DNA of 64,000 nt from Enterocloster aldenensis (GCF_003434055.1 NZ_QVEX01000005.1:124001-188000), one strand, 5' to 3'. Counted from the first letter of the stretch, positions 35,227-44,281 are shown. Numbers and translations are program-made. Notes: generated by a model not told the origin, from the letters alone.

Positions 35227-36351
35227 CTATTTACGTTCAGCAATTTCATCTTGAATCCGTTTTAGCAGGTCCGTATCAATCCTGTCATTGAATTTATCCC
35301 AAAGGGATTCCCCAATATCAACAAATTGCTGCCTCTCTTCATCTGTCAGGCGATGCAGTTCCATGCTTTCCGATGCTTCCATTTCATCCAGGATACTGGC
35401 TTCCAAATCCCAGCAGCCTTTATCCGCCTGGCGGCACATGGTATATATCTCATCTGCAAGATAATCCCTATCCGCTGCATCAAGACCATCCCACCAGGAC
35501 TGATTTGCAAAAACAGCATTTAATTTTAGCAGATGATTATCATCCGTATAATATTTAGTGACCTCATCATATCCCCCGGTCATTGTAATAATTGCGCCAA
35601 AATCATGACCATCCACCACTCCGGTCTGCAGGGCCGTATATACCTCATTGGATGCCATTGTAGTAGGCGATGCGCCGCAGGCTTCCACCAGGGCCAGGTC
35701 ACACTGGTTCTCCGGCACCCTCATTGTCAGCCCTTTCATATCATCCGGACATGTAATCGGCCTGGTGCTGTTTGCGAATGAATTGTAGCCATTGTCCTGC
35801 CACCCCAGGCATACCGTACCTTTTGCAGAGAGATCCGCTACCAGATCCTTTGCTATACCATTGGATTCATCCAACAGCACATCAATGGCAATCTGGGCAG
35901 ACGGCCATAAAAAGGGCAGGTCACTGACAAGCAGTCCCTCATCAAATGAACCCAATGTAGATGTTGGCACAATACACATCTGGATTGTACCATCGATTGT
36001 CTGTTGAAATAATTCTAGTATATTACCCATCTGGGCATTGTCATAAACAGTTATAGTAATATTACCATCTGTCTCTGTTTTTACTTTATCTGCAAATGCC
36101 CTATATGCAATATTCTGTGGATGGCTGGATGGGGCCACGTTACAGAATGCTATATCTATCTTGGCGCCACTTCCTTTTGTTCCGTCTGTATCAGCCGCAG
36201 ATGTATCCTTGGCTTTTTCCTGATTATCCGAATCTGCCTGAACCTGTTTCTCTGTCTGTGGTGGCTGGCCCGTTGTCTTGCTATCGGAAGAACATGCTGT
36301 CATTGTCGCTACCATTACTGCGCTTACCAAAACTAATAACATTTTTTTCAT
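35227..36351 (-). CDS. TRAP transporter substrate-binding lipoprotein (DctP-like)
   Basis: A 374-residue lipoprotein with lipobox MTAC (Cys20) and a charged linker to about residue 65. The DctP-type domain follows, including NIAYRAFADKVKTETDGNIT and LTMRVPENQC. The Arg in LTMRVPEN sits where DctP proteins contact a substrate carboxylate, so an organic acid is expected. The start at 36351 (MKKMLLV) was chosen over 36366 because GGTGAGG lies upstream. First gene of the eight-gene minus-strand operon. Confidence 0.93.
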   Translation of the reverse strand: MKKMLLVLVSAVMVATMTACSSDSKTTGQPPQTEKQVQADSDNQEKAKDTSAADTDGTKGSGAKIDIAFCNVAPSSHPQNIAYRAFADKVKTETDGNITITVYDNAQMGNILELFQQTIDGTIQMCIVPTSTLGSFDEGLLVSDLPFLWPSAQIAIDVLLDESNGIAKDLVADLSAKGTVCLGWQDNGYNSFANSTRPITCPDDMKGLTMRVPENQCDLALVEACGASPTTMASNEVYTALQTGVVDGHDFGAIITMTGGYDEVTKYYTDDNHLLKLNAVFANQSWWDGLDAADRDYLADEIYTMCRQADKGCWDLEASILDEMEASESMELHRLTDEERQQFVDIGESLWDKFNDRIDTDLLKRIQDEIAERK

Positions 36352-36720
36352 ATCCTCACCTATCATCCTTTCAAATCGTAATTACTGGATTTGTGTGCCA
36401 CGTTGCAATATTCATAGAGGTTCCCTGGTCTTAAAAGTTCTTTGGTGTTATAGCCTCCCCCCTCTCTTGATATTTTTGTACATCTGCACAAGCGTCTACC
36501 AAAATCATAGTTTAATAGTTGTGGTTTTTCCATAAAGAAATTTATTTCAATAGTCGTTTTATTGATAATATGTATAGAAATTATTTTCAATAATTCTTTT
36601 TAGGCGCGGATTTTTTATACTTTTTAGTAAGCCCTGATATACTGCTTATATAAAATATCAACATGGATAACATAACATCAGACAATTCCAATTTGTCTCT
36701 TTATTTACGGAGGAATTACT
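36352..36720. promoter_or_regulatory. Divergent control region between TRAP operon and SorC regulator
   Basis: This 369-nt A+T-rich region holds no gene. It carries the palindrome AATTATT-TTC-AATAATT at 36579-36595 and another TTTCAATA at 36546-36553, a motif that recurs in the hairpin at 37715. No fully convincing -35/-10 pair was found for either direction; TATACT near 36636 is a possible -10 for the regulator. Confidence 0.45.
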
Positions 36721-37698
36721 ATGATAGGAGAAACATATATGCCATCCACCTGGCTGGCATTGAAAACCGCCCAGCTATATTATCTGGAGAACATGTCACA
36801 GAAAGAAATCGCATCTATACTTAACATCTCAAACGTAACGGTTTCACGCATGCTTCAGCGTGCAAAGGACCTGGGAATCATCCAGTTTTCCATTGCAGAT
36901 GCATACCAATCCGCTTTAACTCTTGGGAATAAAATCAAGAACCAATATTCCCTTAATGATGTCATTGTGGTATCTCTGGATTTTAGGAATATAATCAATA
37001 AAAACATGTCCATAAAGCAGCTGACTGCCCTGGAAGGAGCCCGTTACCTGCAGCGGATTATCAAAGATAATGATATACTCGGATTGGCATGGGGCCGGAC
37101 CATGTATTATTTAATCCATTACTTAAACCCCTGCCAAAAAGCAGGTACTTCTTTTGTTACGTTACATGGAAACCTTGGAAATTATTTAGAAGAACTTGAA
37201 GCCCAGAACCTGGTACACCGCGCCTCCATGGCATTTGGCGGAGGTCAGACAGCCGGACTATACCATGACGGACTGCAGGCCTCAGAAGAGATTTTAAATA
37301 TCATTAATAAAAAACCGGATATCGTAAAAATATCCCAGCTGCTGGACCGCACTACGATAACCGTAAGCGGATTAGGTTCCTTTTATCCAGAGGCAACATC
37401 CCCATTAGCCAATTCATCTTATCTTTCAGCCTACGAACTTCAGGAACTAAAGGATGAAAATGTTTACGGTGATCTTCTTCTGCGTTTTTTTAACGAAAAG
37501 GGTGAGGAATGCAATACAAGTTTAAAAAATAGGACTTTATCCATATCCTTTGAGGATTATAAAAAAATCCCCTGCAAAATCATTGTTGCAAGCGGTGAAT
37601 ACAAAGCCTATACCCTAAATGCCGCCTTAAAGGGCGGACTTGCCAATGTTCTGGTAATCAGTGAGGACCTCGCATTACGACTGACCGAATTAATCTAA
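36721..37698 (+). CDS. SorC-family transcriptional regulator
   Basis: A 325-residue regulator. The N-terminal HTH (MSQKEIASILNISNVTVSRM) is followed by the SorC sugar-phosphate-binding domain, with LGLAWGRTMYYLIHYLNP and LATVLVISEDLA-like C terminus (NVLVISEDLALRLTEL). Members sense phosphorylated sugars or sugar acids. GGAGG lies 7 nt before the ATG. Placed between the TRAP operon and the RuBisCO-like gene, it likely controls both. Confidence 0.92.
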   Translation: MIGETYMPSTWLALKTAQLYYLENMSQKEIASILNISNVTVSRMLQRAKDLGIIQFSIADAYQSALTLGNKIKNQYSLNDVIVVSLDFRNIINKNMSIKQLTALEGARYLQRIIKDNDILGLAWGRTMYYLIHYLNPCQKAGTSFVTLHGNLGNYLEELEAQNLVHRASMAFGGGQTAGLYHDGLQASEEILNIINKKPDIVKISQLLDRTTITVSGLGSFYPEATSPLANSSYLSAYELQELKDENVYGDLLLRFFNEKGEECNTSLKNRTLSISFEDYKKIPCKIIVASGEYKAYTLNAALKGGLANVLVISEDLALRLTELI

Positions 37699-37714
37699 AT
37701 ATGTTATAGGTATT

Positions 37715-37755
37715 TTTTTCAATATGGTTTTTTAGCAAAATACCATATTGAAAAA
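37715..37755. promoter_or_regulatory. 14-bp inverted repeat upstream of the RuBisCO-like gene
   Basis: TTTTTCAATATGGT at 37715-37728 and its exact complement at 37742-37755, with a 13-nt spacer. It starts 17 nt after the SorC stop and ends 11 nt before the next -35, so it may be an operator, a terminator (CTTTCTTTATT follows) or both. Confidence 0.6.
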
Positions 37756-37765
37756 CCTTTCTTTA

Positions 37766-37794
37766 TTGTACTCTAACCGCATCAAGTATATGAT
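37766..37794 (+). promoter_or_regulatory. Predicted promoter of the RuBisCO-like gene
   Basis: TTGTAC and TATGAT are separated by 17 nt, 57 nt before the start codon. Confidence 0.5.
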
Positions 37795-37850
37795 GATGTC
37801 AAAATCACCCACTCATTTATCTTCATAAACATTGAAAGGAGATTAAAAGT

Positions 37851-39167
37851 ATGTATATTGATCCGATTTTAGTACAGGCACCAGAAGGGTTAGAAAAAGA
37901 GAGGTTCATCATTGCAACCTATTATTGTGCCGCAAAGCGCAGTACCAACATGCTAAAGTTCGCAGCCGCCTTAGCTGTGGAACAGACCTGCGGTACATGG
38001 ATTAAAGTTCCCGGAGAAACCCCGGAAGTCAGAGAACTTACCATGGGACGTGTAGTCGGCGTATATGAGGCACCATCCTATCAAGGAACCATGCCCAATG
38101 ACGTAAATGAACGCCATTTCATCATCCGCATTGCTTATCCCTGGAAAAATTTCGGGCCTCAATTTTCTATGATGCTAAGTACTGTTATTGGAAATATTTC
38201 CAGTTCAGGTAAAGTTAAACTGCTGGATCTTGAATTTCCACAGGAGTTCCTGAAGTTCTTCCCGGGCCCTAAATTCGGGATTCAGGGAATCCGTGGTATT
38301 CTTGGGGTACATGACAGACCTCTCCTTAATAACATGATTAAACCATGTACAGGCCTCAGCCCGGAAAAGACAGCTGAACTTGCCTATCAGGCAGCTGTGG
38401 GTGGTGTAGATATCATTAAGGATGACGAATTAGTTGCCAATCCTCCCCATTGTCCACTGATAGAACGTGTGAAAGCTGTCATGCCGGCAATCCAGAATGC
38501 TGATAGGATAAAGGGCGAAAAGACCTTATTTGCATTTAACATCACGGACCGCGCCGACCGCATTAAGGAAAATGCACTCAAAGCACTTGAAGCAGGTGCT
38601 AACTGCCTTATGCTGAATTATGCCACAGTTGGATTAGATGCTGCCAGAATGATTACGGAAGACCCGGAAATCGATGTCCCAATTCTTGGGCACTCAGATT
38701 ATGTGGGAGCCAGTACTGCATGTGAATGGTGCGGAACATCTACCAAACTGATGAACGCTAAGCTTCCAAGGCTGGCCGGATTGGATATGATCATTGCCCT
38801 GAGCCCATATGGCAAATTCCCAATGCTTATGGATACCTTCATAGACTGCGGATATGCCATGACAATTCCTATGGGAAATATTAAACCGATTTTTGCAATG
38901 CCTGGCGGCGGAACCACCCAGGGCCATATAGAAGATATTATGAATAAATTCGGAAATGATGTAATCATTGCGGCCGGTGGTGCCATCCACGGACACCCAA
39001 TGGGCCCGGCAGCAGGTGCCCGGGCATTCCGGCAGGGTATTGATGCTGTCCTGGCAGGACAGGGCCTTGAAGAAGCCGGAAAGCAATATGAAGAACTTGG
39101 GGCCGCATTAAATGCCTGGGGAATATATAAAGAAGACCAGGGTGGGAATTATGACTTGAAAGGTTGA
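37851..39167 (+). CDS. RuBisCO-like protein (form IV)
   Basis: A 438-residue homologue of the RuBisCO large subunit. N-domain residues are kept: Glu and Thr-Trp in VEQTCGTWIKV and Asn in STVIGNIS. In the barrel, MIKPCTGLS keeps the first active-site Lys (about 164) but not the second. GGVDIIKDDE (190-193) keeps the carbamylated Lys and both metal-binding acids. His in ILGHSDYVG, loop-6 Lys in SPYGKF (about 322) and AGGAIHGHPMG are also present. SGG is replaced by PGGG. True carboxylase activity is unlikely; a metal-dependent enolisation, decarboxylation or acyl transfer on a RuBP-like compound is expected. AAAGGAG precedes the ATG. Divergent from TRAP operon, next to SorC. Confidence 0.93.
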   Translation: MYIDPILVQAPEGLEKERFIIATYYCAAKRSTNMLKFAAALAVEQTCGTWIKVPGETPEVRELTMGRVVGVYEAPSYQGTMPNDVNERHFIIRIAYPWKNFGPQFSMMLSTVIGNISSSGKVKLLDLEFPQEFLKFFPGPKFGIQGIRGILGVHDRPLLNNMIKPCTGLSPEKTAELAYQAAVGGVDIIKDDELVANPPHCPLIERVKAVMPAIQNADRIKGEKTLFAFNITDRADRIKENALKALEAGANCLMLNYATVGLDAARMITEDPEIDVPILGHSDYVGASTACEWCGTSTKLMNAKLPRLAGLDMIIALSPYGKFPMLMDTFIDCGYAMTIPMGNIKPIFAMPGGGTTQGHIEDIMNKFGNDVIIAAGGAIHGHPMGPAAGARAFRQGIDAVLAGQGLEEAGKQYEELGAALNAWGIYKEDQGGNYDLKG

Positions 39168-39255
39168 TTTAAACATAAGCACTGTATCCCATACCCCGGA
39201 TAACAGGCGCAGGTAATCAGGAATAACAAGTCCTAACTTAAAAGAAAAATAGAAG

Positions 39256-39282
39256 GGTCATCAGATGCAGAATCTGATGACC
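39256..39282 (-). terminator. Terminator after the GntR gene
   Basis: An 11-bp perfect stem (GGTCATCAGAT, 5-nt loop), followed on the minus strand by CTTCTATTTTTC. It may also block readthrough from the RuBisCO-like gene. Confidence 0.7.
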
Positions 39283-39291
39283 TCCTCTCCG

Positions 39292-40089
39292 CTACACATC
39301 CTCATAATGCAAAATCCTCTTACGGATCTGGCTATATTTAAGTATCTCCGTATCCACATACTCCCATGTATACACAGCCGCGGTCCCTTCCTCGTCAAAG
39401 TTTACCCCTTTAAGAAGCAGGAATGCCTTGGGTGCAATCCCGGCAGCCTTTAAGAGCCGGTCCAGCAGCGCGTCATCCCGGCTGTATACTGCGTTCAGCT
39501 CCACCTTATCCCATTCCAGCTTCCTGCCGCTGGCCTTATACATAAAATAGAAGACGGAATTAACATAATGGTCCAGTTCCGCCATATCCACATCCTTCAG
39601 GTATGAAAGAGGGATAAAGTCCCTGGTAACCGCGCATATCTGTTTGTCCGCATAGAATATCTTGTCGCACACCAGGGCGTCACTGCCCTCTTCTATCTCC
39701 AGATGCCCGGCCACATCCCGGTCCGCCTTCATGATCCGATGGTCAATCATCTCCACCCTTGGCTCATAGCCGCTGTTCCTTATCATATCCGCAAAATGCA
39801 TCACCGGGTTAAAGCTGGCCTTCATCTCAAAAAAGCTGCTGTTGACAAACGTGCCCTTCCCGTGCTTGCGGAATATCATGCCCTTGGCAGACAGATCATC
39901 CAGCACACTGCGCAGGGTAATACGGCTGACGCCTAACATCCGGGCCAGTTCTTCCTCCCTTGGCAGCTTCCTGTTAACAGCCAGGTCCATGTGTTTTATA
40001 AAACGCACAAGTTCTTCTTCCACCTGCAATTTTAAATCGGTTTTCCTGACCCTTCTGGGCACGGATTCCACCATATCATCTTCCGTCAT
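39292..40089 (-). CDS. GntR-family regulator (UTRA effector domain)
   Basis: A 265-residue protein. The winged helix (REEELARMLGVSRITLRSVL, then DLSAKGMIFRKHGKGTFV) covers about residues 15-85, with a UTRA-type ligand domain after it (HLEIEEGSDALVCDKIFYAD). The start at 40089 has AGGAGGGG upstream. It lies 183 nt downstream of the ABC operon on the same strand, beyond that operon's terminator, and is probably transcribed alone. Its target is unknown; the ABC operon or a gene elsewhere are both possible. Confidence 0.88.
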   Translation of the reverse strand: MTEDDMVESVPRRVRKTDLKLQVEEELVRFIKHMDLAVNRKLPREEELARMLGVSRITLRSVLDDLSAKGMIFRKHGKGTFVNSSFFEMKASFNPVMHFADMIRNSGYEPRVEMIDHRIMKADRDVAGHLEIEEGSDALVCDKIFYADKQICAVTRDFIPLSYLKDVDMAELDHYVNSVFYFMYKASGRKLEWDKVELNAVYSRDDALLDRLLKAAGIAPKAFLLLKGVNFDEEGTAAVYTWEYVDTEILKYSQIRKRILHYEDV

Positions 40090-40160
40090 CTGTCCCCTCC
40101 TGCAATTATAATGTCTTTCCTCATTATACCCCCTAACAAACCATTTGGCTACCAAAATAA

Positions 40161-40193
40161 GCCGCACCCTGTCCATACAAAACAGGGTGCGGC
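40161..40193 (-). terminator. Terminator of the ABC importer operon
   Basis: A perfect 12-bp stem (GCCGCACCCTGT, 9-nt loop), followed on the minus strand by TTATTTT. Confidence 0.75.
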
Positions 40194-40272
40194 CCATGAC
40201 GGCATTTTACAGCCCCTAGTACCGCCCGGCGTAAACAGGCAGGACGGAACCAGTACAGCCTTTATTATTAAA

Positions 40273-41382
40273 TCATACCAGCTGCCTCTTAATCCTCTCT
40301 TCCTCCGCTTTCTTATCTTCCAGCGGATACCACATGGGGTCGGCGATATCAATACAGCAGGCCTCGCCCGGGGAAAATACCACCCGGTGAGGCGTCTCCA
40401 CCTTCACCAGCTGTTCCCCCACCGGCACCAGGTACTCGGTCCTGTCCGTCAGGAATATCCTTTTTTCCACATGGGTCCTAAAGCCCTGGTCTGATGTGAG
40501 CCGGATGGCGTTGGGCCTTGTGGCAACCACCATTTCGCTGGCCGCGTCAGCCGGAACAGCCAGGTGAAGCGGCTGGCTAAAATCTCCCTTGGGATACACC
40601 CTGCCGTCCTTTATGACCACGTCCATAAAGGTGGATTCGCCCAGGAAACTGTGGACAAACCTGGAGTTTGGTTTTCTGTAAAGATTCTCAGGCGTGTCAA
40701 TCTGCATGATCCGTCCCATGTCGCATACCATCATCCGGTCGGAGATGGCCATGGCCTCGGACTGGTCATGGGTTACAAAGATAATGGTAAAGTTAAACTT
40801 CCTCTGGAGTTCCTTAATCTCAAAACGCATGGACTCCCTAAGCTTGGGATCCAGATTGGAAAGGGGCTCATCCAAAAGCATGACCTTGGGGTTGGTGACA
40901 ATGGCCCTGGCCAGGGCGATACGCTGCTGCTGTCCCCCGGAAAGGTCGGAAGGATAAACCTCCTCAAGCCCATCCAGGCTGCAGTGGTGCAGGGCCTCCT
41001 TCACCCGTTTTGCAATATCCGTCTTATTGACCTTCTGGATTTTAAGGGGAAATGCCACGTTGTCAAATATATTCATATGAGGCCACACCGCAAAGGCCTG
41101 GAACACCATTCCCAGCCCCCTCTCCTCGGGCGGCACATACAGATTCCTGGATTTGACCGACACCGGTCTGCCGCAGAGATGGATTTCCCCTTCTGACAGA
41201 TCCTCAAATCCAGCTATCATACGCAGCGTAGTGGTCTTGCCGCAGCCGGAAGGCCCCAGGAAGGAGAAGCACTCCCCTTCCTTAATGGCCAGGTTAAAAT
41301 CATCGACCGCAGTAACCGTGCCCATGGTCCTGGTTGTGAAGCGTTTTGTAACATGCTGTAATATTACCTGTTCCTGTGCCAT
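40273..41382 (-). CDS. ABC importer ATPase (PotA/FbpC/UgpC-like), second of two
   Basis: A 369-residue ATPase: Walker A GPSGCGKTT, signature [15 protein letters not shown], Walker B MLLDEPLSNLDPKLRE, switch His in FVTHDQSEAM, and a C-terminal TOBE-type regulatory domain from about residue 240. The start at 41382 lies 4 nt after the permease stop. Its fold and TOBE tail resemble iron, 2-aminoethylphosphonate or polyamine importers. It shares the operon with a second, related ATPase at 43117-44208 but only one permease. Confidence 0.9.
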   Translation of the reverse strand: MAQEQVILQHVTKRFTTRTMGTVTAVDDFNLAIKEGECFSFLGPSGCGKTTTLRMIAGFEDLSEGEIHLCGRPVSVKSRNLYVPPEERGLGMVFQAFAVWPHMNIFDNVAFPLKIQKVNKTDIAKRVKEALHHCSLDGLEEVYPSDLSGGQQQRIALARAIVTNPKVMLLDEPLSNLDPKLRESMRFEIKELQRKFNFTIIFVTHDQSEAMAISDRMMVCDMGRIMQIDTPENLYRKPNSRFVHSFLGESTFMDVVIKDGRVYPKGDFSQPLHLAVPADAASEMVVATRPNAIRLTSDQGFRTHVEKRIFLTDRTEYLVPVGEQLVKVETPHRVVFSPGEACCIDIADPMWYPLEDKKAEEERIKRQLV

Positions 41383-41386
41383 GACG

Positions 41387-43120
41387 TTACGCCCCCTTCC
41401 TGTCCTTGGTGATTTGTGTAACAATTGTATTACATATGATAATGATTAAGATTGCCAGTGACGCCAGGGCCGATGCCTGGGGTATCATGCCCGCGTCACG
41501 CAGGGAGTAAATCTGTACGCCCAGCGTCCTTGTATACGGCCCATACAGGAGGATGGATGTGGTCAGCTCCCTCATGGCCGGAAGGAATATGAGGAAGAAG
41601 CCCGATACCATGGCTGGCCGGATTAAGGGCAGCGTGATGTCCTTCAGGGATTCCGTATGGGATGCGCCGCAGGCCCTGGACGCCTCCTCCAGGGACGAGT
41701 TCACCTGCTGCAGGGAGGCGGACGCGCTCTTCATGGAAAAGGACAGATACCTTGCCATGTATGCCACCAGGATAATCCAGATGGTATTGTAAAGCTTGAT
41801 TCCGAAAATGGACCCGGACCAGGAAAGGATGACGCCGATTGCCAGCACCGTACCTGGTATTGAGTACGGAAGCACGGAAAGGATCTCCAGGACGCCTTTT
41901 CCCTTTGGCTTAATGCGGTTGATTACGTATGCAACCATAACGCCCAGGAACATACACACGATTCCGGCCGTTACGGACAGGAACAGCGAGTTCTTGATGG
42001 AATCCAGGGTTGCCGGGGAGGTCAGTACCTTCTGATAATTCTTCAGGGAGAAGTTCTCCGGTGTAAGCGGCAGTCCGTATGCATTTACAAGGGCTACCAG
42101 GAATATCATCACCAGCGGGACCACCACGATCACCACCAATGTCAGGCAGGCAAATGCCAGCAGGGGGTATTTTGCGCCTCTCAGCTTAATCAGCGTGGGC
42201 CGCATGGATTTACCCTTGATGATATCGTAGCTTCCGGAACTTAACACCCGCTTCTGGATTACCAGGGCCACTGACACCACCGCCACCAGAAGGATGGAAA
42301 GGGCAGCGCCCTGGCGGATTCCCTCAAAGCTTCCCGAGGATTTATATATCAGGGCATAAATCATGGTTGGAAGCGTATAAATATTTTTTGAAAAGCCAAG
42401 AATGGAGGGCACCCCGAAATGCGCCAGCGAGGAAATCAGTATCAGCAGCGCGCCGGCGGATATGGCAGGTTTTACAAGGGGGATTGTGATCTTCGCAATG
42501 ACCTGGCCCTGCTTTGCGCCCGCAATCCTGGCCGATTCCTCCAGCGTGGGGTCCATACGCTCCAGCGCGCTGACCACCTGCATGAATACAAATGGGAAGT
42601 AATAGGAACACTCCACAAAGATAATGCCGCCAATGCTGTTAATGTTAATGGGCGCATTGGCCAGATGGAAGGTTGCCATCAGCCATTTATTCACATAACC
42701 GGCCCTGCCGGAAAAAAGCAGATCCCATGCCATGGCCCCGAAAAATGGGGGGAACATATATGGAATCGTGAACATGGCCCTCATGAATCCTTTGGCCGGG
42801 ATATCGCTCCGCCCCAGGAGCCATGCATAGAACAGGCCCATAATGGTGCCGAACAAAGTAACTGCCAGGGCAATCACAATGGTATTCCACATTGCCTTCA
42901 GGTTATCTACATTTCCTATGACTGAGACGAACAGGCTGATATCAAACTTATTCTCATAGAAAAATGCATTGTACACAATCATGAAAATCGGAATTGCCAC
43001 AATGATGAGCAGCAGCACAAAGCTCAGGCCTGTCATGGCCTGGTCCAGGCCGAACTTCCTGCCCTCCATGGCAGCCAGTTCCGAGCCGCTGGTCATGGCA
43101 CGTTTTCTCCTGAATATCAT
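41387..43120 (-). CDS. ABC importer permease, fused double permease domain (FbpB/ThiP-like)
   Basis: A 577-residue protein with about twelve helices arranged as two permease halves. Each half carries an EAA loop: LEESARIAGAKQGQVIAKIT near residue 195 and LEEASRACGASHTESLKDIT near 480. Fused permeases of this size serve iron(III), thiamine or phosphonate importers. The ATG overlaps the stop of the upstream ATPase by 4 nt. Confidence 0.92.
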   Translation of the reverse strand: MIFRRKRAMTSGSELAAMEGRKFGLDQAMTGLSFVLLLIIVAIPIFMIVYNAFFYENKFDISLFVSVIGNVDNLKAMWNTIVIALAVTLFGTIMGLFYAWLLGRSDIPAKGFMRAMFTIPYMFPPFFGAMAWDLLFSGRAGYVNKWLMATFHLANAPININSIGGIIFVECSYYFPFVFMQVVSALERMDPTLEESARIAGAKQGQVIAKITIPLVKPAISAGALLILISSLAHFGVPSILGFSKNIYTLPTMIYALIYKSSGSFEGIRQGAALSILLVAVVSVALVIQKRVLSSGSYDIIKGKSMRPTLIKLRGAKYPLLAFACLTLVVIVVVPLVMIFLVALVNAYGLPLTPENFSLKNYQKVLTSPATLDSIKNSLFLSVTAGIVCMFLGVMVAYVINRIKPKGKGVLEILSVLPYSIPGTVLAIGVILSWSGSIFGIKLYNTIWIILVAYMARYLSFSMKSASASLQQVNSSLEEASRACGASHTESLKDITLPLIRPAMVSGFFLIFLPAMRELTTSILLYGPYTRTLGVQIYSLRDAGMIPQASALASLAILIIIICNTIVTQITKDRKGA

Positions 43121-44208
43121 ACGGCTTCCTCCTTTCCTGCAGTGGGATAAAATTCAGGACCTACGAACTTAAGCCCCACCGTATCCCCCTCCTGCTCCAC
43201 TGCTCCTGTCTGCATGGCGTCAAAGGCATTTTTCTGGACACGGACTTCCCTGCCGTCAAACTCTACAAAATAATCGTATTCACTTCCCAGGAATACGGAA
43301 CGCTTTACCTTGGCTTTTACAGGCGATGCTGGATCAAAGGTAATGTTGTTGGGCCGTACGCCCATATCCACCGTCCCCGCCTTGTCAAATTGTGCCGGGA
43401 CCGTCCCGTCAAACACCAGATTCCTATTCCCTGCAAAGCACCAGTCACCGCCCAGTCTGCTCAGCGTAAAGAAATTGGACACGCCGATGAACTCAAACAC
43501 AAAACGGTTGGAGGGCCTCAGGATGATGTCCTCATCCGCCCCCAGCTGGCACAGTTTTCCATTCTGGTCCATGATTGCCATCTTGTCGCACAGCTGCAGG
43601 GACGCTTCCTGGTCATGGGTGATATAAAATATGGTGGTCCCTATGTTCTTTTGGATCTGCCGTATCTCAATCAGCATTTCCTCCCGAAGTTTGGCGTCCA
43701 GATTTGTTATGGGCTCATCCATGACAATGACCGCATCCGAGCTCACTAATGCCCTGGCAATGGCTACCCGCTGCTGCTGCCCGCCGGAAAGCTGGCTGGG
43801 CAGGTAACTGGCATATTCTGTCATGCGCACCTGCTTTAAGGCATTTTCAGCCTTCTGCCTAATCTCAGCTTTGGACATCCTTTGCTTTTTCATGGGGTAG
43901 CAGACATTTTCCAGGACCGTCATATGGGGCCATACCGCATAATCCTGGAACACCACGCCCACGCCACGGCGCTCCGGGGGAATGTTAATACGTTTTGCCT
44001 GGGAGAACACACACCGGTCCCCAATCCATATCTCTCCTGAACTTGGCTTGTTGAATCCCAGCAGGCAGCGGATCAATGTGGTCTTCCCACATCCCGACGG
44101 TCCTACCAGGCACATGATCTGGCTGTCATCCACTTCCAGGGAAAAGTTCCTTAAGATCTGATTGTTCCCATAGGCAAAGGATACGTTGTCAAATTTGATA
44201 CTGGCCAT
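43117..44208 (-). CDS. ABC importer ATPase (FbpC-like), first of two
   Basis: A 363-residue ATPase: Walker A GPSGCGKTT, signature [15 protein letters not shown], Walker B IVMDEPITNLDAKLRE, and a TOBE-like C terminus from about residue 240. AGGAGGG lies before the ATG. It is clearly related to, but different from, the ATPase at 40273-41382. The two may form a heterodimer on the fused permease, which itself has two non-identical halves. Confidence 0.92.
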   Translation of the reverse strand: MASIKFDNVSFAYGNNQILRNFSLEVDDSQIMCLVGPSGCGKTTLIRCLLGFNKPSSGEIWIGDRCVFSQAKRINIPPERRGVGVVFQDYAVWPHMTVLENVCYPMKKQRMSKAEIRQKAENALKQVRMTEYASYLPSQLSGGQQQRVAIARALVSSDAVIVMDEPITNLDAKLREEMLIEIRQIQKNIGTTIFYITHDQEASLQLCDKMAIMDQNGKLCQLGADEDIILRPSNRFVFEFIGVSNFFTLSRLGGDWCFAGNRNLVFDGTVPAQFDKAGTVDMGVRPNNITFDPASPVKAKVKRSVFLGSEYDYFVEFDGREVRVQKNAFDAMQTGAVEQEGDTVGLKFVGPEFYPTAGKEEAV

Positions 44209-44259
44209 TCCAGTCCCTCCTGTCCCTTATATTCCAATCTATTCCAATACACTTTAACA

Positions 44260-44281
44260 GGGCCGGAACATCTTCCGGCCC
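44260..44281 (-). other. Intercistronic stem-loop after the binding-protein gene
   Basis: A 9-bp perfect stem GGGCCGGAA with tetraloop and no T-run, between the binding-protein and ATPase genes. It could stabilise the binding-protein mRNA. Confidence 0.55.

Noticed and set aside
37851..39167. True CO2-fixing RuBisCO
   Set aside because: Second active-site Lys and the SGG motif are changed, and no phosphoribulokinase or small subunit is present.
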